Position numbers and translations under genes: made by a program
Part shown: in pieces, positions 18,711 through 29,118 of the stretch
Numbering within the stretch: position 1 is the stretch's first letter
How the letters are laid out: each line of letters starts with the position of its first letter
Assembly: GCA_902600395.1 (NCBI GenBank)
Contig: CACKJL010000001.1
Coordinates: forward strand, 1-64,000
Reading direction: 5' to 3'
Source: an uncultured Prochlorococcus sp.
GTDB lineage: Bacteria > Cyanobacteriota > Cyanobacteriia > PCC-6307 > Cyanobiaceae
DNA length: 64,000 nucleotides
Notes under the pieces: model-generated
Databases searched by the model: none
Seen by the model: only the letters and a program-made list of their open reading frames with translations
Told to the model about the DNA's origin: nothing

Positions 18711-20162
18711 TCATACTTTTTTTAAAGATGGATCAGCTGATTGTCCATAAGAAAATTTCTCAACTTCAGCAACATCTGGTGATGGTTCCTTTATTCCGCA
18801 AACATCCTTATACATAATTTCGTATTCAAGAGCTGATCTTTGCCAACTAAACTCTTGGCTCATAGCTCTTTTTTGTAGTAATTCCCAACTATCTTTATGC
18901 CTAAAGGCTTCCCAAGACCTGACTAAAGAAGTATAGAAATCTATAGGTTCAAAGCGATCAAAGCAGAAACCTGTACCACTATTATTTTCTGGATCATGAG
19001 GTAAAACTGTATCAACTAAACCTCCAACTCGCCTTACTATTGGAATAGACCCATATCTCATAGCCAGGAGTTGACTAATTCCACAAGGTTCGAATCTACT
19101 TGGCATTAAAAATGCATCAGAGCCACCATAGATAAGCCTTGATAAAGAATCATCATAAGTAAGAAATACTGAGAATCTTCCTGGGTAATCTAATGCCAGT
19201 TGCCATAATCCAGACTCTAAATACCTATCTCCAGTCCCTAAAACAGCAATTTGAGAATCTGTATAGGCCAATAGTCTTCTTGAAACTTGTAAAAGTAAGT
19301 CAACCCCTTTCTGATCAACTAACCTACTGACCATACCTAAAAGATATTTTTTGGAATTAACTTCGAGACCCATTTCTCTCTGCAGAATTTTTTTATTTTC
19401 TTGCCTATTTTCTAAATTCTTAATACTGAATTGTGCAGGTAAAACTGGATCTTTGGCTGGATTCCATTCATCAAGATCTATACCATTAAGAATTCCTCTT
19501 AATTTGCCTGAGATGTAATTAAGTAATCCTTCGAGGCTTTCCCCGTATTCATGAGTTTTAATCTCATCTGCATAAGTCGGAGAAACAGCATTGACCCTAT
19601 CTGCGTACAACATTGCCGCAGCCATCGTATGGTCTCCATGCATATACCAAGGACACCAAGTCATTTTTTCAAGTTTCCACCTCCAAGGGCCTTGGTATTT
19701 TAAATTATGAATTGTGAAGACCGTACTAATTTCGGGATCTTGATGCATCCACACAGGAATCATTCCAGTGTGCCAATCATGGCAATGGAGAACTTGAGGT
19801 TTCCAACAGTTCCAGGAAAATTCTGCAGTAGCACTAGCAAAAAATGTGAAGCGCCAGTCCTCATTTTCGCCTCCATATATTTGGTCAGAGTCAAATGTTG
19901 GATGACCCACTAGGTAAATCACATAATTATGGATGGGATGTTTTGCTTCATATACGGCAAAATCAGTGCCCATTGTATTTGCTCTAAAGACTGGTTCATT
20001 CGATACCTCTAAAAGACTCCACAATTTTCCATATCCTGGAATTATTACCCTTACATCGTGACCAAGTTTTATCAAAGATGGAGGCAACGAACCAACCACA
20101 TCTCCCATACCTCCAACTTTGATCATTGGAGCACATTCAGCAGCGGCAAGAAGAATTCTCAT
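18711..20162 (-). CDS. glgA: Glycogen synthase (ADP-glucose)
   Basis: The 483-residue GT5 enzyme elongates glycogen from ADP-glucose. The N-terminal loop [13 protein letters not shown] (residues 16-28; the KxGGL-type motif with Met for Leu) binds the ADP-sugar, the catalytic histidine is in [10 protein letters not shown] near residue 128, and the C-terminal domain has [19 protein letters not shown] near residue 375. A short charged tail follows. It acts in the cytoplasm and pairs functionally with glgB at 47360, which is at a distant locus within the window. Confidence 0.96.
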   Translation of the reverse strand: MRILLAAAECAPMIKVGGMGDVVGSLPPSLIKLGHDVRVIIPGYGKLWSLLEVSNEPVFRANTMGTDFAVYEAKHPIHNYVIYLVGHPTFDSDQIYGGENEDWRFTFFASATAEFSWNCWKPQVLHCHDWHTGMIPVWMHQDPEISTVFTIHNLKYQGPWRWKLEKMTWCPWYMHGDHTMAAAMLYADRVNAVSPTYADEIKTHEYGESLEGLLNYISGKLRGILNGIDLDEWNPAKDPVLPAQFSIKNLENRQENKKILQREMGLEVNSKKYLLGMVSRLVDQKGVDLLLQVSRRLLAYTDSQIAVLGTGDRYLESGLWQLALDYPGRFSVFLTYDDSLSRLIYGGSDAFLMPSRFEPCGISQLLAMRYGSIPIVRRVGGLVDTVLPHDPENNSGTGFCFDRFEPIDFYTSLVRSWEAFRHKDSWELLQKRAMSQEFSWQRSALEYEIMYKDVCGIKEPSPDVAEVEKFSYGQSADPSLKKV

Positions 20163-20198
20163 TGATAATTATTTAAAAAAGTTCTTTTGAAAAATAAA

Positions 20199-21056
20199 CT
20201 AGGGTGTCCACTTATAGTCAGAAAAGTCTGGTGGACGCTTTTCAAGAAAGGCATCTCTACCTTCTTGAGCTTCTTCAGTCGAATAGAATAATTGAGTTGT
20301 GTATCCAGATAATTCTTGAATACCTGCAATCCCATCATTCTCTGCATTGAATGAAGCTTTAAGAATACGAATAGCAGTTGGACTATTTCGTAAAATCTCT
20401 CTTGCCCAGATTACACCCTCAGCTTCTAATTCTTCAATCTTTGTAATTGCATTTATTAAGCCCATCTTCAGAGCTTCCTTGGAATTATATTTTCTACACA
20501 AAAACCAAATTTCTTTTGCTTTTCTTTGACCAACAAGTCTTGCTAAATAACTAGATCCAAAACCTCCATCAAAACTACCAACTCTTGGACCTGTTTGACC
20601 AAATATTGCATTTTCAGAGGCGATACTGAGATCACAAATTAGATGAAGTACCTGCCCTCCTCCAATTGCGAAACCAGGAACTAAAGCAATAACCACTTTA
20701 GGCAAACTTCTTATTAATCTTTGAAGTTCAAGTACATTTAATCTCTGCTTCCCTTCATCATTTTTATATCCATTTTTACCCCTTACACTCTGATCACCTC
20801 CAGAGCAAAAAGAATAAATGCCTTTCTTGTCAGGTCCTGCACCTGTAAAGAGAACTACGCCAATAGTTTCATCATTTCTTACGATATCAAATGCGTCAAT
20901 GAGTTCATCTACAGTTTGTGGCCTAAATGCATTTCTTTTTTCAGGTCGATTAATTGCAATTCTCGCAATTCCCTCATCTGATTTGTGAAACAATATATCC
21001 TCATAAGATTTGCATTCTGACCAATTTAAAGTTGTTTTACCAGGTAATACTTTCAT
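20199..21056 (-). CDS. menB: 1,4-dihydroxy-2-naphthoyl-CoA synthase
   Basis: The 285-residue crotonase-fold enzyme closes the second ring of phylloquinone. Diagnostic parts are the disordered loop segment [14 protein letters not shown] near residue 84, the oxyanion-hole region [18 protein letters not shown] near residue 123, and [23 protein letters not shown] near residue 146 (here split to stay short: [10 protein letters not shown] is the key element). In Prochlorococcus the product serves as the A1 quinone of photosystem I. It follows menD by 35 bases on the same strand. Confidence 0.96.
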   Translation of the reverse strand: MKVLPGKTTLNWSECKSYEDILFHKSDEGIARIAINRPEKRNAFRPQTVDELIDAFDIVRNDETIGVVLFTGAGPDKKGIYSFCSGGDQSVRGKNGYKNDEGKQRLNVLELQRLIRSLPKVVIALVPGFAIGGGQVLHLICDLSIASENAIFGQTGPRVGSFDGGFGSSYLARLVGQRKAKEIWFLCRKYNSKEALKMGLINAITKIEELEAEGVIWAREILRNSPTAIRILKASFNAENDGIAGIQELSGYTTQLFYSTEEAQEGRDAFLEKRPPDFSDYKWTP

Positions 21057-21091
21057 AAAATCTAATAATTCAAAGATAGAAAATGATAAAT

Positions 21092-22855
21092 TTAACTGCC
21101 AATTATTTTTTCTAGCAAGGCATTTTTTTCACAAATTTCATTTTCTGGATCAACATCAACCTTAATTATTACAGATTTCTGGATAGAAATGCTCCAATCT
21201 AATGCCTCTCGTAATTTTTTAAAATTTGTCACACTTTTAAAGTTTACTTGATAGCCCTCTGCGAGTTTTGGCCAGTTTATTTCTTTTGGCATAAGAAATA
21301 GTTTTTTTAATTCATCTTCTTTTAAATTTTTTTTATAAATACGATTAAATATATTTCCGCCATTATTATTTATTAGAAGAATTGTTATATTCATGTCGTT
21401 TGAATTTTCAATCAGCCAACCGTTTATATCATGAATAAAAGCCAAATCTCCAGTCACAAGAAGTAGAGGATTTTTAATTCTAGAAATACCTAATGCAAGA
21501 GATAAAGTTCCGTCTATTCCAGAAGCTCCCCTAAAGCTGAAACAATTTCTTGTTAAGGTACCATTCTCAGAAAACGTAAGCCAATCTCTAATCGGGCTAC
21601 TCGCTGAGAGCATTATAGGATTTTCAGTTGGCCAAAGTTTTGGAACAAGATTTGCAAGCATATACTCAGTAATTTGATTATCTTGAGAAATTTTCTCTTT
21701 TAAAATTTCTTTAATCTGCTCGCCTTCCTCTATTAGATTTAGTGCCAACTGAGTAAGAGACTTTTTGTTTTTTTCATTGATTGATAATTCTTTTAACAAT
21801 TTAGTAGTGAAATTTGAAAGCCCAAAATCATATTCAAATGATTTTTTTATAGGGTCCAATTTTCTATAGTTTTTTTCTTTTATAAGAATTTGTATCCCTT
21901 TGAAGTTTATTAAAAAATTCTCCAAATCAATTGAGGATGACATAGGGCCAAGCCTCAAAAGTTGATGACAATTTATTGAATTTTTATTTTTTCTTAAAAC
22001 TAATTCCCAATTCACGACTAACCCTCTCAAACCAGAATAAACACCTGAAACAGGATCAGCAAATACTGGCCAACCAGTAATCTCTTGTAATCGTTCTAAA
22101 GATTTATTGAAAGAAGTTAAATCATTTATGGAACCTTGATAGGGACCTACCAAAATAATACCGGATTCATCTAAATTTAAATTTTCTGAGATTTCGAAGA
22201 ACTTGTTTTGATCAGGCTTTATTTCATTTTCCTGAAATATATATTTTTTCTTTAAATAAATTCTCTCAAAAACCTCTAAAACATTTTTTTTATTTAAAAG
22301 TGAAATACCTAAAGGCTTATCAATAGGAATATTTAAATGAATAGGGCCAGGGAAGGTTGATATTTGTTTCTCAATAGTTCGAACTAAATTCAAGATTTCA
22401 TTTTCTTGTGTTTCATGAAGTCCATTTAGATTTGTACTTAAAACTCTTCTGCAGACTGAACTCAAAAAATCTTCTTGATTTACTGTTTGATTAGCGCCAC
22501 AATCTTTTAATCTTAAGGGTCTATCTGCAGTAAGAAATATAATACCTTTACAAGATCGGTCTGCCTCAACTGCTGCTGGCAATAAGTTACTTACAGCAGT
22601 CCCAGAAGTCGTAATAACTAAAGAGAGATTACCTGATGCAGCAGAAATCCCAAGAGAGTGGAATCCCGCAGATCTCTCATCTATTGAATTAAAAATATTT
22701 ACCAGTCCTAATTTATTTAATTTTCCAGCAGCTATTGCTAAAGGTGCTGATCTACTTCCAGGACATATTATTAAATTTTGAACTCCTATTTTTATAAGAA
22801 GATTCAAAAGTTGTAAACTTCTAAGAAAATTTTTGCATTCAATAGATGATGTCAT
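21092..22855 (-). CDS. menD: SEPHCHC synthase (2-oxoglutarate decarboxylase of phylloquinone synthesis)
   Basis: The 587-residue thiamin-diphosphate enzyme catalyses the first committed step of the menaquinone/phylloquinone pathway, adding a succinyl semialdehyde unit to isochorismate. The N-terminal half has the conserved [13 protein letters not shown] near residue 31 and [13 protein letters not shown] near residue 58. The C-terminal half has the ThDP/Mg site in [14 protein letters not shown] and [11 protein letters not shown]. With menB directly downstream it forms a small phylloquinone operon. It is divergent from lepB over a 50-bp gap. Confidence 0.96.
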   Translation of the reverse strand: MTSSIECKNFLRSLQLLNLLIKIGVQNLIICPGSRSAPLAIAAGKLNKLGLVNIFNSIDERSAGFHSLGISAASGNLSLVITTSGTAVSNLLPAAVEADRSCKGIIFLTADRPLRLKDCGANQTVNQEDFLSSVCRRVLSTNLNGLHETQENEILNLVRTIEKQISTFPGPIHLNIPIDKPLGISLLNKKNVLEVFERIYLKKKYIFQENEIKPDQNKFFEISENLNLDESGIILVGPYQGSINDLTSFNKSLERLQEITGWPVFADPVSGVYSGLRGLVVNWELVLRKNKNSINCHQLLRLGPMSSSIDLENFLINFKGIQILIKEKNYRKLDPIKKSFEYDFGLSNFTTKLLKELSINEKNKKSLTQLALNLIEEGEQIKEILKEKISQDNQITEYMLANLVPKLWPTENPIMLSASSPIRDWLTFSENGTLTRNCFSFRGASGIDGTLSLALGISRIKNPLLLVTGDLAFIHDINGWLIENSNDMNITILLINNNGGNIFNRIYKKNLKEDELKKLFLMPKEINWPKLAEGYQVNFKSVTNFKKLREALDWSISIQKSVIIKVDVDPENEICEKNALLEKIIGS

Positions 22856-22905
22856 AATTTATATAAATGCTTTGGGATTTCCCTTATAACTGAATTAAAT
22901 AAAAC

Positions 22906-23490
22906 ATGTCTACAACTCAAGAAAAAAGAAATTCAATAATAAAGGATTTAAAAAATCTTTTAATCTGGATATCTATAGCTTTAATTATACGATGGCAGGT
23001 TATAGAGCCAAGATGGATCCCATCCGGTTCAATGCTTCCAACTCTTCAAATACAAGATAAAATTCTTGTTGAGAAACTAACCCCCAAAATCACATCCAAA
23101 TCAAATCTTTCAAAATTAAAAAATAAAATAGTTGTTTTTAACGTTCCGGAACAATTAATTAATGCTGGTTATGAAGCAGATACTGCACTAATAAAGAGAG
23201 TAGTTGGGATACCTGGAGACAAGGTAGAAGTAAGAGATGGTAACCTTTACTTAAACGATATAGCTCAAAACAATTACGTTTTTGACAAAAATATTAATTA
23301 TTCAATGGGGCCTTTTATTGTCCCAGAAGAAGCATTATGGGTGATGGGAGATAATAGAAATAACAGTATGGACTCACATATTTGGGGATTTTTACCCTAT
23401 GAAAAGGTTATTGGTAAAGCTATTTTTAGATATTGGCCGTTCAATAAAATTGGACCTATTCGGTTCCCTGCTCTTAATAATTTAGATTAA
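22906..23490 (+). CDS. lepB: Signal peptidase I
   Basis: The 194-residue protein has one N-terminal membrane helix (LLIWISIALIIRW, about residues 18-30), followed by the catalytic serine in PSGSMLPTL near residue 42, the catalytic lysine in ALIKRVVGIPGDKVEV near residue 94, and the box E region WVMGDNRNNSMDSHIWG near residue 146. It removes signal peptides on the outer face of the plasma or thylakoid membrane. The length suits the small cyanobacterial type. DUF760 follows after 45 bases. Confidence 0.96.
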   Translation: MSTTQEKRNSIIKDLKNLLIWISIALIIRWQVIEPRWIPSGSMLPTLQIQDKILVEKLTPKITSKSNLSKLKNKIVVFNVPEQLINAGYEADTALIKRVVGIPGDKVEVRDGNLYLNDIAQNNYVFDKNINYSMGPFIVPEEALWVMGDNRNNSMDSHIWGFLPYEKVIGKAIFRYWPFNKIGPIRFPALNNLD

Positions 23491-23535
23491 TGGGTACGTG
23501 ATGATGTAGGGTTTTTATATCTTGAAGTTGTAGAA

Positions 23536-23874
23536 ATGTTTAATCCAGAATTTCTTGCTACTGAAAATAATGATCCAAACGATGAGAATGATTTAATCCA
23601 ATATTTACAAAAACAATCTCCAGAAGTGTTGCAAAGAGTAGCAAAATCAGCAAGTGAAGATATTCAAGAAATAATTAGACATAATGTTCAAGGTCTTCTT
23701 GGAATGCTTCCTTCAGATCAATTTGATGTAAAAATAACATCCTCAAAAGACAACATTGCTAATTTATTATCTTCTGCAATGATGACAGGATATTTCTTAA
23801 GACAAATGGAGCAAAGAAAAGAGCTGGAACAAACTCTCAAAAATGATGAAAAAATGTCTATTGAAGAAGAATAG
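23536..23874 (+). CDS. DUF760 family protein
   Basis: The 112-residue acidic protein matches DUF760, shared by cyanobacteria and chloroplasts. The diagnostic part is LIQYLQKQSPEVLQRVAKS (residues 22-40), then VQGLLGMLPSDQFDVKI and MMTGYFLRQMEQR. No catalytic motif or membrane segment is seen. Plant members have been linked to chloroplast signalling or protein turnover, but a function in this organism is unknown. It ends two bases before the end of the convergent DUF4336 gene. Confidence 0.85.
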   Translation: MFNPEFLATENNDPNDENDLIQYLQKQSPEVLQRVAKSASEDIQEIIRHNVQGLLGMLPSDQFDVKITSSKDNIANLLSSAMMTGYFLRQMEQRKELEQTLKNDEKMSIEEE

Positions 23875-23876
23875 TT

Positions 23877-25049
23877 TTAAAGATTTATTTCTTCAGGAAT
23901 TATTCCTAGTTCAAACAACTTTTTATATAAACTCATCAGAAATTTATTATCCTCCGGTAGTTTGTCCCACTTTTGGGAATTAATTTCATTAATTAATTTT
24001 TGACAATCTTCTATTGTAAATTTTATCGGTGCCGTAAAATGGGCTGGAATTAAATATTCCATATCTTCAAGAGACTTGATATTTTCTAGCCATTTAATTA
24101 ACACTTCTTTTGAACGGGGAAAAATTAGTTTTTGTAAAACTGGTGCCACTTGAATCTTAGGAGTTTCTTCCCCCATTATTTCAACAAGAGAGGATTCCCA
24201 ATCTTCGTCCCATAAAAAGGGATAAATACCGAAATGAGATCTCCAATTTCTAAGATCTTTTTTGAACGAATACTTAAATATTTCTTTTAAAGGTGGAATA
24301 TTTAACTTACCTGGTTTTAAAAAAGATGAAAATAAGACTAACCTTTTCCAACCTTTTTTTCTTTGTTCAATGGAGTCAATCAAAGGTTCATCTCCTCTCT
24401 CTCTAGAATGAAAAAGAAGTGGAGTCGGATCAAAATTAAATATCTCAGGTGGAGTGGAGTCTATTCCAACTATTGCGTCTGTTACATGAAGAGTTTTCGT
24501 AGAATAATGGAAACAGCTTATCTCCTGATATCTTCCAAGCCCTAAATTCAGTGGGCCTAATGAAGACCATTTAAAGGAGTTCGCATGTGGAGTACCTTCC
24601 TCAAACAGTATTCTTGATCTTTTTGATGGAATTCCTAAAAAATCTAGTGGAAGATTGATGGGGAAACTCCACTGTCCAGGACAAAGCCAAATTTCTGCAT
24701 CTTTAAGAATTCTTGAAAGAGCTGGTAGTCCGATTTTATGTTCTAGACCCGAGGCACTTGGGAGAATTATTGTTTTTACTTTACCGTGAATCGCAATTAA
24801 TTTTTCTAACTCATTTATTAATTCTTTTGTAGGAGGTAGTGGGTTTATGAGCATCAACCCATTATCAACCTTTATTACCGTCATTCTTATAGGAACCGCA
24901 ACATAATAAAGTCCCTGTATTTGTTCCAAGGACCATATTTGATCAGGAATTAATTCTCTTAAGATTGTTTTCTTTTTCCCATAAGGATATAAGGGAAATA
25001 ATGGCCACCAATACCACTTTTTATTTAAAGTTTCTTCCACCACTATCAT
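23877..25049 (-). CDS. DUF4336 domain protein, last gene of the Mn-transporter cluster
   Basis: The 390-residue protein matches DUF4336, distant kin of the metallo-beta-lactamase fold, with VPIRMTVIKVDNGLMLINPLPPT (the strand-rich N-terminus near residue 52) and a central HVTDAIVGI. The usual HxHxDH zinc motif is not visible; the corresponding stretch reads LPSASGLEHKIG, so hydrolase activity is doubtful. Its start overlaps the stop of the ABC permease gene by 4 bases (ATGA), which implies translational coupling with a metal transporter. The function is unknown. Confidence 0.78.
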   Translation of the reverse strand: MIVVEETLNKKWYWWPLFPLYPYGKKKTILRELIPDQIWSLEQIQGLYYVAVPIRMTVIKVDNGLMLINPLPPTKELINELEKLIAIHGKVKTIILPSASGLEHKIGLPALSRILKDAEIWLCPGQWSFPINLPLDFLGIPSKRSRILFEEGTPHANSFKWSSLGPLNLGLGRYQEISCFHYSTKTLHVTDAIVGIDSTPPEIFNFDPTPLLFHSRERGDEPLIDSIEQRKKGWKRLVLFSSFLKPGKLNIPPLKEIFKYSFKKDLRNWRSHFGIYPFLWDEDWESSLVEIMGEETPKIQVAPVLQKLIFPRSKEVLIKWLENIKSLEDMEYLIPAHFTAPIKFTIEDCQKLINEINSQKWDKLPEDNKFLMSLYKKLFELGIIPEEINL

Positions 25050-25918
25050 TTATAACCAGCAAAAAATTTCTTTAACTTAAATATTCCGTATCTTGGAGCG
25101 AATAAAAAAGCGAATAAAAATATAAAAGTTTGTGCCAAGACAATTGATCCACCTGTCTCAAGATCAAACCAAAAACTAATATAGATTCCTATTAGGCTTG
25201 AGATAATTGCACTTAATACTGAAATTATTGTCATATTATCAAACTCATCCGTAAGTAAATATGCTGTAGCCCCTGGTGTAATCAACATCGCAACTACCAA
25301 GATAATTCCAACAGACTGCAAGCCCACAACTGCTGCCAAAGATAAACACGTGAGGAGTAAATAGTGAAGAAAAAATACATTTATTCCAACTGTTTTTGCA
25401 TGCCTAGGATCAAAACAATAAAGCATTAAATCTTTCCTAAAAATTGATAAAAGAATTACTACCAACAAAGAAATGAATATGGTTTGTTTTACATCTGAAA
25501 GTGATATTCCTAATGGACTGCCAAAAAGGATAGAGTGCAGATCAATATTACTTTTAATCTTAGAAACCAATACAATTCCAAGAGCAAAAAATCCAGTAAA
25601 TACCAACCCAATAACAGTATCTTCCTTAACCCTAGATTTCTGCTTAATAAACCCTATCAATGCAACAGAACCAACTCCGAAAATAAATGCCCCTAATGAG
25701 AAAGGAAGACCTAATGCATAAGCAACCACAACACCAGGCATTACTGAATGTGAAACTGCATCTCCCATTAAAGCCCATCCTTTAAGAGTTAAATAACTGG
25801 ATAGGAAACCACAAACAGCGGCCACTAATGAACTCATAAGAAGTGCTTTTCTCATAAAGCCATGAGTTAAAGGATCTGTTACGAATGAATCTAAAGTTAA
25901 AAAAGAACAGAGCTCCAT
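25046..25918 (-). CDS. mntB: Metal (probably manganese) ABC transporter permease
   Basis: The 290-residue protein has about eight membrane helices and belongs to the ABC-3 permease family (ZnuB/MntB/TroC). The family segment LKGWALMGDAVSHSVMPGVV lies near residue 45, and GLQSVGIILVVAMLITPGATAYLL near residue 200 (both shown in part). It forms the membrane channel for a divalent metal. Manganese is favoured because the partner binding protein has Mn-type ligands. It lies 12 bases after the ATPase gene. Confidence 0.9.
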   Translation of the reverse strand: MELCSFLTLDSFVTDPLTHGFMRKALLMSSLVAAVCGFLSSYLTLKGWALMGDAVSHSVMPGVVVAYALGLPFSLGAFIFGVGSVALIGFIKQKSRVKEDTVIGLVFTGFFALGIVLVSKIKSNIDLHSILFGSPLGISLSDVKQTIFISLLVVILLSIFRKDLMLYCFDPRHAKTVGINVFFLHYLLLTCLSLAAVVGLQSVGIILVVAMLITPGATAYLLTDEFDNMTIISVLSAIISSLIGIYISFWFDLETGGSIVLAQTFIFLFAFLFAPRYGIFKLKKFFAGYK

Positions 25919-25930
25919 ATAATTTAGAAT

Positions 25931-26695
25931 TTAGGATTCAGGTCCAAACAAGAAATCAGGTGAGATTCCTCCAAAAGTAGTTGTAATATTTTCAGGAGTA
26001 AACACTTCAGAGGTCTCGCCATAAGCTACAACAGTTTTATTTATTAAAAGAACTAAATCACAAAATTCTCGTACATGAATCATATCGTGAGTGGATAATA
26101 ATATGGTTTTCCCCTCATTTTTAAATTGAATAAATAATTCCGAGATAAGTTTCTCAGTTCTTATATCAACACCGGCAAAAGGCTCATCAAGGAGTAGTAT
26201 TGAAGCCCTTTGCGCAATTGCTCTAGCTAAAAAAGTTCGTTTTCTCTGACCTCCAGATAAGTTTCCAATAGGTGTAGACAAATGATCAGTAAGATCAACC
26301 CTCTCAATAGCATCTTTAACCGCCTGAACGTCAGACTCTCTAGGACACCTAAAAATATTCATCGAACCATATCTTCCCATCATCACTACATCCCAAACAT
26401 TTATTGGAAATTGACTATCAATTCCCTCACTCTGAGGAACATAAGCAATTGTCTGATCTTTTTGTGCAGATCTTAAAGACTCTCCATTAATTCTAATTTT
26501 TCCCTTTGAAATATTTACAAAGCCAGTTAATGCATTAAAAAAAGTTGTTTTACCAGCCCCGTTCATCCCTACTAACCCACAAATCTGGCCAGGTTTCAAT
26601 CTTAAATTAGCATCATACAAAGCCACCTTACCGTTGTAATCTACGCAAATATTCTCTGCTTCGATCCTAAAGTTTTGATAATTGATTGATTCCAT
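25931..26695 (-). CDS. mntA: Metal (probably manganese) ABC transporter ATP-binding protein
   Basis: The 254-residue ATPase has Walker A GLVGMNGAGKTTFF near residue 40, the signature LSGGQRKRTFLARAIAQ near residue 146, Walker B ILLLDEPFAG near residue 170, and the switch histidine in LLSTHDM near residue 200. All catalytic motifs are intact. It energises metal uptake with the permease and lipoprotein encoded on either side. The gene is 3 bases from mntC, so the three genes form one operon. Confidence 0.92.
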   Translation of the reverse strand: MESINYQNFRIEAENICVDYNGKVALYDANLRLKPGQICGLVGMNGAGKTTFFNALTGFVNISKGKIRINGESLRSAQKDQTIAYVPQSEGIDSQFPINVWDVVMMGRYGSMNIFRCPRESDVQAVKDAIERVDLTDHLSTPIGNLSGGQRKRTFLARAIAQRASILLLDEPFAGVDIRTEKLISELFIQFKNEGKTILLSTHDMIHVREFCDLVLLINKTVVAYGETSEVFTPENITTTFGGISPDFLFGPES

Positions 26696-26698
26696 AAT

Positions 26699-27598
26699 TC
26701 AAAAAAGGCCTTTTTTAATTAAATCCAAATTATGCTCAAGCATTTTTATATAGGAACTAGCAGGCCCACTTTTACCCGATAATGAATCAACAAAAAGATT
26801 TCCGCCAAAATCAGCCCCAGTTTCGTTTGCAACAACCAATTGAGATTCATTACTTACAGTACTTTCGCAAAATACAGATGGGACATTTTTTTCTTTAACT
26901 ATTGAGATTGTTCTTGTCATTCTTTTGGGCGTAATTTGACTCTCGGCATTAACTGGCCATAAATAAACTTCCTCTAATCCATAATCATTTGTTAAATATG
27001 AAAAAGCACCTTCACAACTTACTAGATACCTCCTGTCTTTATTCAAGTTATTAATAAAAAGTGAGAATTCTTTATCTATTTTAGAGAGTTTATCTTTATA
27101 AATTTTTCCATTTTCTTCAAATAATATCCTTTTGGATGGCCTCAATTCTGATAAAGAATCCACCAGAATATCTACGTATAGGATCCCTCTTTTTGGAGAA
27201 ATCCAGGCATGAGGATTGGGTTTCCCTTTATAAAAATCTTCACTGATAAAAATAGGATCTAAATCTTTCGTGACAGTAATTCTTTTAACTTTTAAATTAG
27301 AAACAAATTTTTCAGCCCATAATTCAAATCCAAATCCATTATCAATAAAAACAAAAGCACTAGAGGCATTTACCAAATCGCTCGGAGTTGGTTGGTAGCC
27401 ATGAACTTCAACTCCTGGTTTCGTTATTGATTTAACAATAAAATCATCTTTTGCAATATTACTAATTATGTCCGCCAAAACAGTGAAACTTGCTAGTATA
27501 ACTTCTTTACTTTCCTTTTTATTTGATATTCTCTTGCATGAGCCTGAAGCAAGAGAAAGCAGAAGTAACAAACTTAAAATAAGAATTTTTTTTCTCAT
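26699..27598 (-). CDS. mntC: Metal ABC transporter substrate-binding protein, Mn type
   Basis: The 299-residue protein is a cluster A-I (TroA/MntC) periplasmic binding protein. Its N-terminus is a lipoprotein-like signal (LLLLLSLASGSCKR, cysteine at about residue 20; the -3 residue is not the usual Leu). Likely metal ligands are His in VEVHGYQPTPSDL, His in KPNPHAWISPK, Glu in SCEGAFSYL and Asp in ETGADFGGNLF. Two His plus Glu and Asp is the pattern of Mn or Fe binders; zinc members have a third His in place of Glu and a His-rich loop, which is absent here. Manganese would supply the water-oxidising cluster of photosystem II. Confidence 0.88.
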   Translation of the reverse strand: MRKKILILSLLLLLSLASGSCKRISNKKESKEVILASFTVLADIISNIAKDDFIVKSITKPGVEVHGYQPTPSDLVNASSAFVFIDNGFGFELWAEKFVSNLKVKRITVTKDLDPIFISEDFYKGKPNPHAWISPKRGILYVDILVDSLSELRPSKRILFEENGKIYKDKLSKIDKEFSLFINNLNKDRRYLVSCEGAFSYLTNDYGLEEVYLWPVNAESQITPKRMTRTISIVKEKNVPSVFCESTVSNESQLVVANETGADFGGNLFVDSLSGKSGPASSYIKMLEHNLDLIKKGLF

Positions 27599-27618
27599 AT
27601 TTAAATTTCAAATTTAGA

Positions 27619-28977
27619 TCATGAATTAAAAGATACTTTCATAAGTGGTTTTCTCAGATCAGAAATAAATCCTTGCCAATTTATTTTTTCTTTTTCAAAA
27701 GCTTTTTCAACAATTTTCTCAGAATTTTTCTTTATAAAATCCAAATCAGGTTCTTCTACTCCTCTTGTTATTGCCATAAAATCAGCCAAAGAACTTGATA
27801 CTACTCTTGTTAAATAAGCAGCACTGACAGCCTGAAATGTTCCAGAAACAAGCCAATTTGGTCCATGTAATTTTGTTATGCCAATTAGAGTTTGTCCACT
27901 CCATTCAATAACTCCCTGAGCAATTGCCGTCTTTAAAATCTCTTTGGAAACTTTATCTAAAATTTCAGGAGACCAATTACATCCCCATATAGACTTAATT
28001 TCTTTAATCATTAATGAATTTAGTACTGTCATTGCCATAACATCAATTGATGGGATAGGAGATAAGAAAACAGTTGTCGCGACGAGAATTTGATTTTTTC
28101 TTTGTATACCTTTTAACTGTATTCTTCTTATCCCTTCAATTTCAGATTGCCAGGCAACATGTAGTTCTTTCAAGAGCCTTTTTTTTGTATTTTCAATATT
28201 TTTAGATGAACTTATGAAAAACTTCCTTAACGAAAAAGGTATATTTGTTATTTCATTCTTATTCAAATCAAAAGTAATAATTTTATTTACAAAGTCACTT
28301 GAAATTTGCGACTTTAGATCTTCTATCTGATTTTTGGCTTCTATTTTGTTGGGAGTTAAAGCCACCAACCAGATTGGCATATTTTTAGGAAACTTTTCCA
28401 GCCATAAAAAATCATTCGCCGACAAAGGCAAGTTTATAAAATAAAAGATTGCATCACTCTTCAAAGCTTCTTCTGGAATAACTTGAGAAGAATTGTATTT
28501 AGGCAGTTTTTCGTATAAATCAAAGTCAAACTTATCTACCTTAAAATGACCTTCTAAAACAGACAGACAACTTTGATAATCTTTTTGTCCAATGCAACTT
28601 ATTTTTTCTTTTTCAAATCTATTAAGAATCGATTCAAGTGTTTTTTGTCTTTTTGAATTCTGTTTTTCTAATTCATTTGTTGCTTCAAATTCTTCAAAAA
28701 AATTTAAATCTTCATTACATAGATTTATCCAACCGTCTAAATTATTTGGCTCATTAAATTTAGGCTTATCATTCTTCAAGTAAAAATATCCCCCCAAACA
28801 CAACGCAAAAAATCCTATTGAGCCTCCTGCGAAATGAATTAGGTCACTGACGAACCATTCCCCAAAACCTAACATTAATAGAATAATAATAAGATTTTTT
28901 TTCGGAAACTTTATGAAATCCTTTAAAAGGTTCTCTTTACTAATATCAAACACAATACTTTGTTTTTCTAAATTCAT
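27619..28977 (-). CDS. DUF697 membrane protein with degenerate GTPase domain
   Basis: The 452-residue protein has two N-terminal hydrophobic segments (about residues 28-38 and 48-66), a central region laid out like a small GTPase (about 120-270), and a C-terminal DUF697 domain with LSPIPSIDVMAMTVLNSLMI and GTFQAVSAAYLTRVVSSSLADF. The expected P-loop position reads CIGQKDYQSCLSVL (from residue 128), without GxxxxGK[ST]. The expected NKxD position reads LTPNKIEAK. Nucleotide binding is therefore doubtful. I chose the ATG at 28977; a TTG lies 10 codons upstream. It lies 20 bases before mntC on the same strand and is probably in the same operon. The function is unknown. Confidence 0.75.
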   Translation of the reverse strand: MNLEKQSIVFDISKENLLKDFIKFPKKNLIIILLMLGFGEWFVSDLIHFAGGSIGFFALCLGGYFYLKNDKPKFNEPNNLDGWINLCNEDLNFFEEFEATNELEKQNSKRQKTLESILNRFEKEKISCIGQKDYQSCLSVLEGHFKVDKFDFDLYEKLPKYNSSQVIPEEALKSDAIFYFINLPLSANDFLWLEKFPKNMPIWLVALTPNKIEAKNQIEDLKSQISSDFVNKIITFDLNKNEITNIPFSLRKFFISSSKNIENTKKRLLKELHVAWQSEIEGIRRIQLKGIQRKNQILVATTVFLSPIPSIDVMAMTVLNSLMIKEIKSIWGCNWSPEILDKVSKEILKTAIAQGVIEWSGQTLIGITKLHGPNWLVSGTFQAVSAAYLTRVVSSSLADFMAITRGVEEPDLDFIKKNSEKIVEKAFEKEKINWQGFISDLRKPLMKVSFNS

Positions 28978-29118
28978 TTTAATGCAAGTTATGAATGAGA
29001 AAAGCAAAATTTCATAAGTCGTTAATCAAAAGATAAAAAATTAAGGCTTTTCAAAAGACTTATTGCATAACAAGATGCTAAGTTAATAGACTATTTAAAT
29101 AACTTAAGAAACATCAAG

